Shown here piece after piece: positions 32,506 to 41,214 of a stretch of 64,000 nt of DNA. The stretch spans positions 62,001 through 126,000 of the forward strand of contig NZ_MAQX01000036.1 of assembly GCF_001682865.1 (NCBI RefSeq), written 5' to 3'. Position 1 is the first letter of the stretch. Every line of letters begins with the position of its first letter. A program made the translations under genes and the position numbers. The stretch is from Bacillus sp. FJAT-26390. Lineage in GTDB: Bacteria > Bacillota > Bacilli > Paenibacillales > Paenibacillaceae. The notes under the pieces were generated by a model. It worked only from the letters and a program-made list of their open reading frames with translations. It was not told where the DNA came from and made no database searches.

Positions 32506-33551
32506 GGATCATCAGCTCGATGCCGTCCGGCAAAGGCGTGCGCCGAATCCGCCACCGCGCGATGCGATGGCGCATGCTCGCGGGAGGATGTCCGTAGAGC
32601 AATCGTTTCGGCAGGCACAACGCGGTGCATAATGCCTTGCTCGGTCCGCTTCAGCTCAACGACGTACGTAAAAGCGCCCTCTTCCAGCAGCTTCAGCAGG
32701 ACGGGCCTGCCTCTTGCATCCTGCAAATCGTAGGCATGCGCCGTTGCGACTACGCTGATTCCAGCATGGCTGGCCTCGCGAATGGCCTCCCCGTCCTCCG
32801 GCCTGCCGATCTCATCGGCAATCAGCACCTCGGGGGACATCGATCGAAGCAGCATCATCATGCCTTCCGCCTTCGGACAAGCGTCCATCACATCCGTTCT
32901 TGGCCCAACATCGAACGTTGGGATGCCGCGGACGCAAGCCGCAATTTCCGAACGCTCGTCTACGATGCCGACCTTTCTTCCCTGCCAGCCGCTAGCCTCA
33001 AGCGTAGGCCACAAGCCATAGCTGACGGACCTGGCGATGTCCCTTACTAGCGTCGTCTTTCCCTGCTGCGGAGGAGCCAGTATAAGCGTCGAGTGCAGCG
33101 TTTTTCTTGTTCGGTCAATTAGCTTCGGAAGCAGATGCGTGCTCGCTCCGATCACTTCTCTAGCAACTCGGATATTGAATGCGCCAATGTCGCGAATGCC
33201 GCGTACCACTCCGCTGTCCAAGATCGTTCTGCCAGCAAGTCCAATCCGATGGCCTCCTGATACGGTTATGAAGCCTCTGCGCAGCTCCTCCTCCATTGCG
33301 TACAACGAATAGTTGGTTATGCGCTCGAGCAGCTTGCGGCATGTGTCTGCCGATGGCTTGTATGCTCCATCTGCAGCTTGGCGCAGCGTCCCGTCAATCA
33401 TCATAAATCGAGACTGTCCGCGAAAGCCTATTTCAAGCGGCCGTCCCTCTCGAATCCGAATTTCCTCAAGCTGCTCCTGCATTTGTTCAGGAAGGCGCTC
33501 CAGCAGCGACTTCAGCTCTAGGGGCAATAAATGTGCTACGCGTGCCAGCAT
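32502..33551 (-). CDS. spoIIIAA: SpoIIIAA, ATPase of the SpoIIIA complex
   Basis: 349 residues from the ATG at 33551 (MLARVAHLLPLELK). Secretion-type ATPase: Walker A LAPPQQGKTTLVRDIA, then KVGIVDERSEIA, Walker B-like VLIADEIGRPEDGEA and ISVVATAHA. Powers the mother-cell channel. The open frame starts at 33635, but GAGTGAGG precedes 33551 and the sigma-E-like promoter lies inside the extension. The C-terminal tail after about residue 325 is Ala/His/Arg-rich and not family-like. Confidence 0.95.
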   Translation of the reverse strand: MLARVAHLLPLELKSLLERLPEQMQEQLEEIRIREGRPLEIGFRGQSRFMMIDGTLRQAADGAYKPSADTCRKLLERITNYSLYAMEEELRRGFITVSGGHRIGLAGRTILDSGVVRGIRDIGAFNIRVAREVIGASTHLLPKLIDRTRKTLHSTLILAPPQQGKTTLVRDIARSVSYGLWPTLEASGWQGRKVGIVDERSEIAACVRGIPTFDVGPRTDVMDACPKAEGMMMLLRSMSPEVLIADEIGRPEDGEAIREASHAGISVVATAHAYDLQDARGRPVLLKLLEEGAFTYVVELKRTEQGIMHRVVPAETIALRTSSREHAPSHRAVADSAHAFAGRHRADDP

Positions 33552-33590
33552 GTTATCCTCACTCCCGGATGTTTGTCCTTCGTAGTTCCT

Positions 33591-33619
33591 ATTTGTATGC
33601 TTGCGTGGCGAAAATATGA
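33591..33619 (-). promoter_or_regulatory. Sigma-E promoter of the spoIIIA operon
   Basis: On the minus strand, TCATATT (33619-33613), a 13-nt spacer and CATACAAAT (33599-33591). The -35 matches KMATATT perfectly and the -10 matches CATACAHT at seven of eight bases. B. subtilis spoIIIA is sigma-E dependent. It lies 40 bp upstream of the chosen spoIIIAA start. Confidence 0.75.
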
Positions 33620-33653
33620 CTGCTTCATCTATCAATTGCTAGAGTCAACTCTA

Positions 33654-33920
33654 TTATTTCTTAATAATGCCTATCATCAAGCAGATAACGCCCGCTCCCA
33701 CCCATAGAAACTTGGACGGCGACAGCTTATCTGACATTCCAACAAGCCCAACCGTTGTTGTCGCGATTAGAATGAGCGGACCAACCAAAGCTAGCGACGA
33801 ATTAACGATCAGCGCTTTGTCGATTTGGTTTAGTCGCAGCATCAGCAGCGCAGCGCAGATTTCGATCGTGCCAGAAGTAAGACGCAGTGACGCCATCGTC
33901 AATACAATTTTGTTCAGCAT
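33654..33920 (-). CDS. yqhV: DUF2619 membrane protein YqhV
   Basis: 88 residues, three hydrophobic segments (MASLRLTSGTIEICAALLML; ALIVNSSLALVGPLILIAT; FLWVGAGVICLMIGIIKK). yqhV occupies the same place, just upstream of spoIIIAA, in B. subtilis. The ATG at 33920 has GGGAGGT 9 nt upstream. Function unknown; sporulation linkage is by position only. Confidence 0.85.
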   Translation of the reverse strand: MLNKIVLTMASLRLTSGTIEICAALLMLRLNQIDKALIVNSSLALVGPLILIATTTVGLVGMSDKLSPSKFLWVGAGVICLMIGIIKK

Positions 33921-34056
33921 GATTATATGACCTCCCTTCACATTTCCAACTGTTCCTTATTCATATGCACGCTTGTCTACCTTTCATGACGGGCACCTGC
34001 CCATAAGCAAACGCATATAGTACAGCATGGAATGAAGGAAGGGCGGAGTAATGAGC

Positions 34057-34773
34057 ATGCAAGTACAGGTTATTTCAAGTGTAAACGAGGCTAGCTCAGC
34101 AAGATTTCATCATAAAACGGCGATCATCATCGACGTTCTTAGAGCGACAAGCACCATCGTTACCGCGATCGCTGCCGGAGCATCCTGCATTATCCCGGCT
34201 GAGACGGTTATGGAAGCGCGAGCGCTGCAGCGTCCGGGCGATTTGCTTGGCGGCGAGCGCTTTTGCCGAAAAATTGCTGGGTTCGATCTGGGCAATTCGC
34301 CGGAGGAGTATACGGAGCAGGTCGTTGCGGGCAAAAGAATTGTGCTTACCACGACCAACGGCACGCGTGCCATCCACAAATCGATGCGGGCGGATCATGT
34401 GATAACCGCTTCGCTTCTGAATGCTGAGGCGTGTGCCCGCACGGCGATCGAGCTGCGGCGCGATGTCGTTATTTTGTGCGCGGGCAGTCATGATGAATTT
34501 GCGATTGAGGATGGTTTATGCGCAGGGCTTGTGCTCGATAGGCTTCAAGCATTAAGTCAAATTACAGTTGAAATGGATGATTTTGGATCAGCGATGCTGG
34601 CGTTGTACCGAAATCGCTCAAGCCAAGCCAGAGATACGATCATGAATGGAATGACGGGGAAAAAACTATTGAAGCTGGGGATGCGAAAAGATATTGAAGC
34701 TTGCTCCGCTATTGACATATATAACGAGGTCCCTCGATTAAATGGCGATCAATTAACGAGAATGAGCCTTTAG
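34057..34773 (+). CDS. comB: 2-phosphosulfolactate phosphatase (ComB family)
   Basis: Hydrolyses 2-phospho-3-sulfolactate to sulfolactate, a compound stored in Bacillus spores. 238 residues. Family motifs IIIDVLRATSTIVTAIAAG, GGERFCRKIAGFDLGNSP, LTTTNGTRAI and ILCAGSHDEFAIEDGLCAG. GGCGGAG lies 8 nt before the ATG at 34057; the ATG at 34051 is too close to it. Partner genes for phosphosulfolactate synthesis are not in the window. It is divergent from yqhV and inserted in an otherwise conserved sporulation block. Confidence 0.88.
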   Translation: MQVQVISSVNEASSARFHHKTAIIIDVLRATSTIVTAIAAGASCIIPAETVMEARALQRPGDLLGGERFCRKIAGFDLGNSPEEYTEQVVAGKRIVLTTTNGTRAIHKSMRADHVITASLLNAEACARTAIELRRDVVILCAGSHDEFAIEDGLCAGLVLDRLQALSQITVEMDDFGSAMLALYRNRSSQARDTIMNGMTGKKLLKLGMRKDIEACSAIDIYNEVPRLNGDQLTRMSL

Positions 34774-34810
34774 AATGCACGAAGACAAAATGTAGGCAAG
34801 GCAACAAAAA

Positions 34811-34842
34811 AACGAGCCATAGAATCGCTTCTATGGCTCGTT
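34811..34842. terminator. Terminator between comB and lysC
   Basis: AACGAGCCATAG pairs with CTATGGCTCGTT (12 bp). Seven Ts follow on the minus strand (lysC side), fewer on the plus strand. It lies between convergent genes. Confidence 0.85.
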
Positions 34843-34870
34843 TGCTATTGTAGGAACATGCGCTAATCTA

Positions 34871-36124
34871 TTAGCGACGGTCTTGAGGACCGCCAACGAA
34901 TGCTTGCTCTGCCGTATCAAGTCCGTACGCCGTATGAAGCGCGCGCACAACATCGCTCAGCGGCTCAGACGTAATGACGCATGAGCATTTGATTTCCGAA
35001 GTGCTTACCATCTTGATGCTTACGCCAAGCGTAGAAATCGTTTCGAACATTTTGGCTGCAACGCCTGGATTGCTGACCATGCCTGCGCCCACGATGGATA
35101 TTTTCACAAGGTTGGATTCCGAAGTTGTCTCACGGTATGGAACCGTGCTGCGAATGCCTTCGATAACCGAGATTGCTTTATCCTCGTCATCACCGGATAC
35201 CGTAAAGGAGAAGTCGGCCTTGCCGTCCTGCACGCCGCTTTGTACGATAATGTCGACGTCGATGCCGTTCTTTGCCAACGCGCCGAACACATTTGCAAGC
35301 ACGCCCGGTACATCCTCAACACCCATAATGCTAATTCTAGCTACATTTTTGTCAAACGCGATGCCGCGAACGACCACGCCTTGCTCCATGACCGCTTCCT
35401 CCTTCACACTTGTACCTTCGTTTTGGGTAAAGCTTGAACGCACGACAAGCTTCACATTGTTATGCTTAGCGTATTCCACTGCACGCGGATGCAATACAGC
35501 AGCGCCCAGATTTGCGAGCTCAAGCATTTCATCGTAAGAAATTTCGTTTAGCTTGCGGGCATTTTTTACGACGCGGGGATCGGTAGAATAAATGCCGTCC
35601 ACGTCCGTATAAATCTCGCAAACGTCAGCGTTCATAGCAGCTGCCATTGCGACCGCCGTTGTATCGGAGCCGCCGCGGCCAAGCGTCGTTATTTCTTCGT
35701 CTTCCGTCATCCCTTGGAAGCCTGCGATAATAGCTACATTGCCCTGCTCCAGCGCTTTGAACACACGCTCCGGATGAATATTCGTCATCTTCGCTTTGCC
35801 ATGCACCGCTTCTGTGCGAATGCCTGCTTGCCATCCGGTAAAGGATACGGCTTTTGCTCCTAGCTCGTGAACGGTCATCGACAGCAAAGCTATCGAAATC
35901 TGCTCGCCAACCGTTAATAGCATATCCATTTCCCGCGCCGGCGGATTCGGATTAAGCTGTTTTGACTGATCGATTAAATCGTCAGTCGTATCTCCCATGG
36001 CAGAGACGACAACGACGATATCGTTGCCCTCCTGCTGCCGATCAATTATACGTTTTGCTACGCGCTGCATCCGCTCCGGCGTTCCTACGGAGCTGCCGCC
36101 AAACTTCATCACGATTAACGACAA
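34871..36124 (-). CDS. lysC: Aspartate kinase
   Basis: Phosphorylates aspartate, the entry to lysine, threonine, methionine and diaminopimelate. 417 residues. Kinase domain MSLIVMKFGGSSVGTPERMQ, then FTGWQAGIRTE, TTLGRGGSDTTAVAMAAA, followed by two ACT domains (from about 265; VRGIAFDKNVARISIMGVEDVPG and LVKISIVGAGMVSNPGVAAK). TTG at 36124 with GGGAGTGA upstream; the frame is open to 36178. The fold fits the LysC/DapG types; which effector inhibits it is not visible. No lysine riboswitch upstream. Confidence 0.93.
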   Translation of the reverse strand: MSLIVMKFGGSSVGTPERMQRVAKRIIDRQQEGNDIVVVVSAMGDTTDDLIDQSKQLNPNPPAREMDMLLTVGEQISIALLSMTVHELGAKAVSFTGWQAGIRTEAVHGKAKMTNIHPERVFKALEQGNVAIIAGFQGMTEDEEITTLGRGGSDTTAVAMAAAMNADVCEIYTDVDGIYSTDPRVVKNARKLNEISYDEMLELANLGAAVLHPRAVEYAKHNNVKLVVRSSFTQNEGTSVKEEAVMEQGVVVRGIAFDKNVARISIMGVEDVPGVLANVFGALAKNGIDVDIIVQSGVQDGKADFSFTVSGDDEDKAISVIEGIRSTVPYRETTSESNLVKISIVGAGMVSNPGVAAKMFETISTLGVSIKMVSTSEIKCSCVITSEPLSDVVRALHTAYGLDTAEQAFVGGPQDRR

Positions 36125-36207
36125 AGCCGATTCACTCCCAACCCTGACATGTACATACAAGTCAATATTATACCACAACAGGCGCCCTTATGGGTATATC
36201 CGCCTCC

Positions 36208-36242
36208 AAAAAAATAACCGTCCGAGTTGCATCGGACGGTTA
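36208..36242 (-). terminator. Terminator of efp
   Basis: TAACCGTCCGA (36215-36225) pairs with TCGGACGGTTA (36232-36242). On the minus strand it is followed by seven Ts. Confidence 0.85.
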
Positions 36243-36255
36243 AATCAAGCTGCTG

Positions 36256-36813
36256 CTAAGCGCGCGAGATGTATTTGCCTTCACGAGTGTCGATCAGCAA
36301 AACGTCGCCTTCGTTAATGAACAGTGGAACTTGAACGTTAAGGCCAGTTTCAACCTTAGCTGTTTTTGTTGCGCCTTGCGCCGTGTTGCCCTTAACGCCC
36401 GGCTCTGTTTCAATAACTTTCAGCTCAACGCTGTTTTGCATTTGAATACCAAGAATTTCGCCTTGGTAGCTCGAAATGTTTACGTTCATGTTCTCTTTCA
36501 GGAAGTTAAGCTCCCATTCAAGCTGCTTCTTGTCCAAGTTGAACTGGTCAAACGTTTCGTTATCCATGAACGTGTACTCCGAACCGGAGTTGTACAAGTA
36601 TTGTACTTCACGGTTCTCGATGATCGCGCGTCCGATGCTCTCGCCAGCGCGGAATGTTTTCTCAACAACGTTGCCGTTGCGAAGGTTTTTCAGCTTGGAG
36701 CGTACAAAAGCCGCGCCTTTACCCGGCTTAACGTGTTGAAAGTCAAGAACGGTGAAAATATCTGTGTCTACTTGCACGGTCAAGCCTGTTTTAAAATCGT
36801 TTACTGAAATCAT
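36256..36813 (-). CDS. efp: Elongation factor P
   Basis: Relieves ribosome stalling at polyproline. 185 residues, three beta domains. The domain I loop KPGKGAAFVRSKLKNL carries the modifiable Lys. Conserved C-terminus VQVPLFINEGDVLLIDTREGKYISR. GGAGGG precedes the ATG. efp-pepQ order as in B. subtilis (yqhT-efp). Confidence 0.97.
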   Translation of the reverse strand: MISVNDFKTGLTVQVDTDIFTVLDFQHVKPGKGAAFVRSKLKNLRNGNVVEKTFRAGESIGRAIIENREVQYLYNSGSEYTFMDNETFDQFNLDKKQLEWELNFLKENMNVNISSYQGEILGIQMQNSVELKVIETEPGVKGNTAQGATKTAKVETGLNVQVPLFINEGDVLLIDTREGKYISRA

Positions 36814-36841
36814 TGCTGATTCCCTCCTGAATGAATAGTCC

Positions 36842-37915
36842 TTACCCCAGAGTGATTAGATCCTTCGGGGACGAGGTTAATATTTTAATACCGGTTTCCG
36901 TTATAACGATATCATCCTCAATGCGTACGCCGCCGAAGCCTGGTACGTAAATGCCGGGTTCAACCGTGACCGTCATGCCGGGGGTTAAAATCGATTCGCT
37001 TAATTTGGACAATCTTGGCGCTTCGTGAATCTCCATGCCAAGCCCATGACCGGTGCCATGTCCAAATAGATCGCCATAGCCGTATTTCGTAATGATGTCG
37101 CGGCACAAAGCATCGGCTTCGCGGCCAGTCATTCCCGGCTTGATGTTCTCAAGCGCATGCAGCTGCGCTTCGAGCACGATGTTGTAAATTTCCAGATGCT
37201 TGGCTGTCGGTGTGCCTACTACGACTGTTCTCGTCAGATCGGAGCAATAGCCATTGTAATAGGCGCCAAAGTCAAGCTTAACGAACTCGTTATTGCCGAT
37301 AATGCGGTCGCTGGCTACGCCATGCGGCAGCGCGGAACGCTCGCCCGACGCAACGATAGTATCGAAGGAAGAGGATGTCGCGCCATGACTGCGCATATAC
37401 ACTTCCATCTCAAGGGCAATATCGGTTTCACGGACGCCAGGACGGATGATCTTCAAAATATGGTTGAAGGTGCTGTCCGCAAGGTCAGCGGCTTCTTGCA
37501 TAATTTTGAGCTCAGACTCGTCTTTAATAATGCGAAGCTTCTCTACTAGACCCGTAGCAGGCTCAAGCGTAATGCCGCTCAATGTTTTTGACCACGCAGT
37601 GAATTCACTGTACACGACATGATCCTGTTCGAATGCCAGCTTTGTCAGCTTGCCTTCTTTAAGCAGCTCGTGCACATTCTCAAGCGGGTTTGCCCCATGC
37701 TCGATAATTTGAAAGCCAACCGCTTGCTGCGGCGCTTGTGTGCGATAGCGGAAATCAGTTAGCAAATAGCTTTCGCTAAGCGTAATCAGCACCATGCCTG
37801 ACGAGCCAGTGAAGCCGCTTATGTAGCGACGATTATGCTCGCTTCCAATTAATATCGCTTCAAAGCGATGTTCTTCCATCAGCTTGCGCAATCGCTTTAC
37901 TCTATCGTTTGGCAT
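36842..37915 (-). CDS. M24-family Xaa-Pro peptidase (YqhT)
   Basis: Metallo-aminopeptidase that cleaves at Xaa-Pro bonds. 357 residues. Creatinase-like N-terminal domain (1-125), then a pita-bread domain with metal ligands: KLDFGAYYNGYCSDLTRT (two Asp), GHGTGHGLGMEIHE (His), and TVEPGIYVPGFGGVRIEDD (two Glu). AAGGGTGAAG precedes the ATG. Located between aroQ and efp as in Bacillus. Confidence 0.93.
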   Translation of the reverse strand: MPNDRVKRLRKLMEEHRFEAILIGSEHNRRYISGFTGSSGMVLITLSESYLLTDFRYRTQAPQQAVGFQIIEHGANPLENVHELLKEGKLTKLAFEQDHVVYSEFTAWSKTLSGITLEPATGLVEKLRIIKDESELKIMQEAADLADSTFNHILKIIRPGVRETDIALEMEVYMRSHGATSSSFDTIVASGERSALPHGVASDRIIGNNEFVKLDFGAYYNGYCSDLTRTVVVGTPTAKHLEIYNIVLEAQLHALENIKPGMTGREADALCRDIITKYGYGDLFGHGTGHGLGMEIHEAPRLSKLSESILTPGMTVTVEPGIYVPGFGGVRIEDDIVITETGIKILTSSPKDLITLG

Positions 37916-37941
37916 AACCGCTTCACCCTTTCTTAAATCGT

Positions 37942-38382
37942 TTACGATTTTTGCAAATGACGTGCGAGTGCAGTAAGTCCGAGCTCGTAGCTCTGTGACC
38001 CGAAGCCGGCAATTTGACCGACCGCGATCGCAGCGACTACGGATACATGCCGGAACGATTCTCTCTTATGAATGTTCGACATATGCACTTCGATAATCGG
38101 CAGCCCTACCGTGCTTAGTGCATCGCGCAGCGCATAGCTGTAATGCGTCCAAGCGCCAGGGTTTATGAGAATACCGTCAGCCTTTCCATACGCACTATGT
38201 ATTCGATCAATCATTTCGCCCTCATGATTCGTTTGGAAAAATTCAACGGAGACGCCAAGCGCCTCGGCTTTATCCCTCAAGAGCGATTCAATGAATCCAA
38301 GCGTTTCTGTCCCGTACACACCAGGCTCGCGAATGCCGAGCATGTTAAGGTTCGGTCCGTTTAATACAACGATTTTGTGCAT
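37942..38382 (-). CDS. aroQ: Type II 3-dehydroquinate dehydratase
   Basis: Converts 3-dehydroquinate to 3-dehydroshikimate in aromatic biosynthesis. 146 residues. Typical motifs VVLNGPNLNMLGIREPGVYG (catalytic Tyr), FFQTNHEGEMIDRIH, ILINPGAWTHYSYALRDA and EVHMSNIHKRESFRHVS. The ATG at 38382 has GGGAGGTG upstream; five extra codons upstream are excluded. Confidence 0.97.
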   Translation of the reverse strand: MHKIVVLNGPNLNMLGIREPGVYGTETLGFIESLLRDKAEALGVSVEFFQTNHEGEMIDRIHSAYGKADGILINPGAWTHYSYALRDALSTVGLPIIEVHMSNIHKRESFRHVSVVAAIAVGQIAGFGSQSYELGLTALARHLQKS

Positions 38383-38474
38383 GAATGCACCTCCCAAGCA
38401 ACCGAATCCATCATAGGTTCAAAGATCATTAGCCATTTTACCACAAATGTCCGTGCCTTGAGAAGTAGAACTCA

Positions 38475-38975
38475 TTATTGTGCTTTAATCGGCTCCCTCG
38501 ATGCCTCATCCGTAAACTCGAACGCGATGGAGTAACCGATGAACACGCCCCATAACAAGGAGACGCAAAGCTCGGTATAAAGCGTATTCCAGCCTGCTTT
38601 CGTTACGACGTTCATAATGCCGAGCATCGGGCCTATAGCGGCAAAGAGGATTGCCCACCATACTGCGCCGTACAAAACTCCCGGCCACGCCCCTCGCAAT
38701 CGGCCGAGCACCACCTTATAAAGTAATGCAGCAAGGATGGAGAAGAGGACGTAAAAGCCAATTCCTACGACCTCGCCCCATGCAGTTTTTAGAAAGGAAG
38801 CCTTGAAGAAAGGATCTGCGGCAAACCCGGGAAGCACGCTCGTAAACTTCATTTCATAAAACATCCAGCGTACAATGCCCCAGATGAGGCCTGCGAAAAA
38901 ACCGATTTTTATCGAAAATAACCATGGGTTCGTATGATGCTCCTCATAGTCGCTTTTCTGCTTCTGCATGCCCAT
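38475..38975 (-). CDS. yqhR: YqhR-family membrane protein
   Basis: 166 residues with about four membrane helices (SIKIGFFAGLIWGIVRWMF; VVGIGFYVLFSILAALLY; LYGAVWWAILFAAIGPMLG; LCVSLLWGVFIGYSIAF). Position between aroQ and yqhQ and overall layout match YqhR. Function unknown. GGAGG lies 10 nt before the ATG. Confidence 0.85.
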   Translation of the reverse strand: MGMQKQKSDYEEHHTNPWLFSIKIGFFAGLIWGIVRWMFYEMKFTSVLPGFAADPFFKASFLKTAWGEVVGIGFYVLFSILAALLYKVVLGRLRGAWPGVLYGAVWWAILFAAIGPMLGIMNVVTKAGWNTLYTELCVSLLWGVFIGYSIAFEFTDEASREPIKAQ

Positions 38976-39086
38976 AACGAAAGAGCCTCCATTCTATATT
39001 CATCTTTGCTAAGCTTAGTATGTGAAATAATTCCGATCCATAACCGCTGCTTCCATTAATGCGAGTCCGCTTCCAACATGCTGACG

Positions 39087-39116
39087 TTGGCAATTGGCCT
39101 ATAGATAAAGTACAAT
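39087..39116 (+). promoter_or_regulatory. Sigma-A promoter of yqhQ
   Basis: TTGGCA (39087-39092), an 18-nt spacer and TACAAT (39111-39116), each one mismatch from consensus, 73 bp before the start codon. Confidence 0.55.
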
Positions 39117-39189
39117 AGACTTACAAAGTTAAAGGTACATTCGTCGTATCAGCTAAGACGATATTCCACTCAAGGAAGGTGACAAGCAC

Positions 39190-40152
39190 TTGCCGCAAGA
39201 CTCCCGAAGTATATATGGCGGACAAGCGGTTATTGAAGGCGTAATGTTTGCTGGCAAACACGTTAACGTAACGGCTGTCCGACGCAAAAATGATGAAATC
39301 GTATTTTATGAGGTGCCCCGTACATCGAAGAACTGGATTCAAGCGCTAAAGAAAATCCCGCTCGTTCGAGGCGTTGTCGGCATTTTGGAATCAAGCGCCA
39401 AAGGCTCGCAGCATTTGAACTTCTCAATGGAGACTTATGCAGAGGATGAAGCCGGCGAAGAAAAAGAAGCAGCGCCAGCACAACAAGCCGTCAAGCCGAA
39501 GGAAGAGAAAAAACAAGGCTGGAGTCTCAGCATGCTGGTTGGCGTAGCCGTCGCAGGCGTGCTTTCATTTGTTTTCGGTAAGCTTATTTTCACCGCAGCC
39601 CCTGCTGCGCTCGAAGAATTGCTATTTTCTGGGGTATTTGAAAACAAAGTTGGTCATAACTTATTAGAAGGACTTATCAAAATAATATTGTTGCTCGCTT
39701 ATTTATACTTTATTTCAATGACTCCGCTGATCAAGCGTTTGTTCCAGTATCACGGTGCCGAGCATAAAGTGATTAGTGCTTATGAAGCCGGCGAAGACCT
39801 TAGTATTAGCAATGTGCAAAAATACAGCCGTCTTCACTATCGCTGCGGCTCCAGCTTTATCGTATTTACAGTTATCGTAGGCGTGGTTGTCTACTCGCTT
39901 CCGTTCTTTACATGGGATAGCATTTGGGAACGCGTCTACATTCGCATTCTTCTGCTCCCGCTCGTTCTGGGCATTTCCTATGAGGTGCTTCGCTGGACGA
40001 ACGCTTTGCGTGAGATTCCAGTTCTGCGCTACCTCGGATATCCGGGATTGTGGCTGCAGCTGCTTACGACCAAAGAGCCCCGTGACGAGCAAGTAGCCGT
40101 GTCCATTGCTTCTTTTAAACGGATGCTTGAGCTTGATAAACAAATGAAATAA
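39190..40152 (+). CDS. yqhQ: DUF1385 membrane protein YqhQ
   Basis: 320 residues. Conserved N-terminus IYGGQAVIEGVMFAGK, then an acidic Ala/Lys-rich segment, several membrane helices, the highly conserved YHGAEHKVISAYEAGEDL, and RLHYRCGSSFIVF. TTG start at 39190 with AAGGTG about 8 nt upstream. Function unknown. Followed 37 nt later by yqhP. Confidence 0.9.
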   Translation: MPQDSRSIYGGQAVIEGVMFAGKHVNVTAVRRKNDEIVFYEVPRTSKNWIQALKKIPLVRGVVGILESSAKGSQHLNFSMETYAEDEAGEEKEAAPAQQAVKPKEEKKQGWSLSMLVGVAVAGVLSFVFGKLIFTAAPAALEELLFSGVFENKVGHNLLEGLIKIILLLAYLYFISMTPLIKRLFQYHGAEHKVISAYEAGEDLSISNVQKYSRLHYRCGSSFIVFTVIVGVVVYSLPFFTWDSIWERVYIRILLLPLVLGISYEVLRWTNALREIPVLRYLGYPGLWLQLLTTKEPRDEQVAVSIASFKRMLELDKQMK

Positions 40153-40189
40153 TCGAAACGAAGTTTAAAAAAGGAAAGGCGGTATTACA

Positions 40190-40507
40190 ATGAGCAGAAT
40201 ACCGAGCAAATGGAATGTTTGGTCCATCACTTTACTGGCGTTGCTGGCGATTGGCCTCGTGTACAGCGTTCTTCAAAGCCCGGCAGCATTTATTATTCCG
40301 ATCGTGGTGCTAGGCGGTATTTTCCTGCTTTATAAATACCCGCCTTCCTTCTTAAGAGGAAACAGCACGCAGCAGGGCCGGACTCAGGTTAAGCAAAGCC
40401 GTGCGACCGCTGCTAAAATGAAAGCAAACAAACCCCGTTCCAAAACCGTGCCGTTCCGCGTTATTGAAGGCGGCAAGGATGACGACGATCTGCCAAAATA
40501 TCATTAA
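40190..40507 (+). CDS. YqhP-like small membrane protein
   Basis: 105 residues. Two membrane helices close together (SITLLALLAIGLVYSVL and FIIPIVVLGGIFLLYKYPP), then a basic tail ending in PFRVIEGGKDDDDLPKYH. Matches YqhP (SA1362-type) in position and in its PFRVIEG-like tail; recalled, not searched. AAAGG precedes the ATG. A strong terminator follows. Confidence 0.7.
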   Translation: MSRIPSKWNVWSITLLALLAIGLVYSVLQSPAAFIIPIVVLGGIFLLYKYPPSFLRGNSTQQGRTQVKQSRATAAKMKANKPRSKTVPFRVIEGGKDDDDLPKYH

Positions 40508-40508
40508 T

Positions 40509-40558
40509 GAACAAAAAGAAGGTCTGCGGCATAATTGCTGCAGACCTTCTTTTTGTTC
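40509..40558. terminator. Bidirectional terminator between yqhP and mntR
   Basis: A 19-bp stem (40509-40527 with 40540-40558) containing AAGGTCTGC/GCAGACCTT, with A-rich and T-rich outer arms for both directions. Confidence 0.9.
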
Positions 40559-40580
40559 GCTCATCCTACACCCTATGTAA

Positions 40581-41003
40581 TTACTCACTGTCCATTTCCG
40601 CACGAACAGCGCGAAGCTCGTCCATTCTTTGTGAGTCCCGGCGAAAATATTCAACCAGCGTCTCAATGCAAGTAATTGAATCCCAGCTCAAGTGGTGCTC
40701 GATGCCTTCGACATCCTGATAAATATTTTCGTCCTGTACGCCAATTGTCGTTAGGAACGATTCCAGCAGCTGATGGCGGTCTACAAGCCGTTTCCCCATT
40801 TTCTTGCCTTTATTGGTTAGGACAAGCCCGCGATACTTCTCATAGATCAAATAATTATCTTTGTCGAGCTTTTGAATCATTTTGGTGACCGATGAAGGAT
40901 GCACCTCGAGTCCTTCTGCTATGTCTGAAACACGCGCATACCCTTTTTCATCAATCAGCTTATAAATTCTTTCCAAGTAGTCTTCCATGCTCGGTGTCGG
41001 CAC
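40581..41003 (-). CDS. mntR: Manganese-responsive repressor MntR
   Basis: DtxR-family regulator of Mn(II) uptake and efflux. 140 residues. Begins MPTPSMEDYLERIYKL, with HTH GYARVSDIAEGLEVHPSSVTKM and C-terminal metal-site residues in VEGIEHHLSWDSI. The GTG at 41003 has AGGGGG 7 nt upstream and aligns with B. subtilis MntR; the open frame reaches 41063. Confidence 0.95.
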   Translation of the reverse strand: MPTPSMEDYLERIYKLIDEKGYARVSDIAEGLEVHPSSVTKMIQKLDKDNYLIYEKYRGLVLTNKGKKMGKRLVDRHQLLESFLTTIGVQDENIYQDVEGIEHHLSWDSITCIETLVEYFRRDSQRMDELRAVRAEMDSE

Positions 41004-41058
41004 TGAAGAACCCCCTAACCATACTTCTTCACCTTGTCTCTTAGGCGTTACTCTATGT

Positions 41059-41088
41059 ATCATACACTGTTCATTATGTTCACTGCAA
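41059..41088 (-). promoter_or_regulatory. Possible sigma-A promoter of mntR
   Basis: On the minus strand, TTGCAG (41088-41083), an 18-nt spacer and TATGAT (41064-41059), with an extended TGT before the -10. Confidence 0.45.
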
Positions 41089-41214
41089 CCTGTTCACGAT
41101 TCCTCAATCGATTATGAAGCGCAAACCAAGCTTGAACTTACCAGTTTGACGCGATCACCTCCTCCATACAATAAGATGATTTCGTTTGTGATTGATCAAC
41201 AGGAGGAATGACTG

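Noticed and set aside
36124..36207. Lysine riboswitch upstream of lysC
   Set aside because: Only about 130 bp separate lysC from efp and most is the efp terminator; no L-box elements are present.
41110..41200. Sigma-G promoter for splB
   Set aside because: A CATACAATA box is visible, but no acceptable -35 lies at the right spacing.
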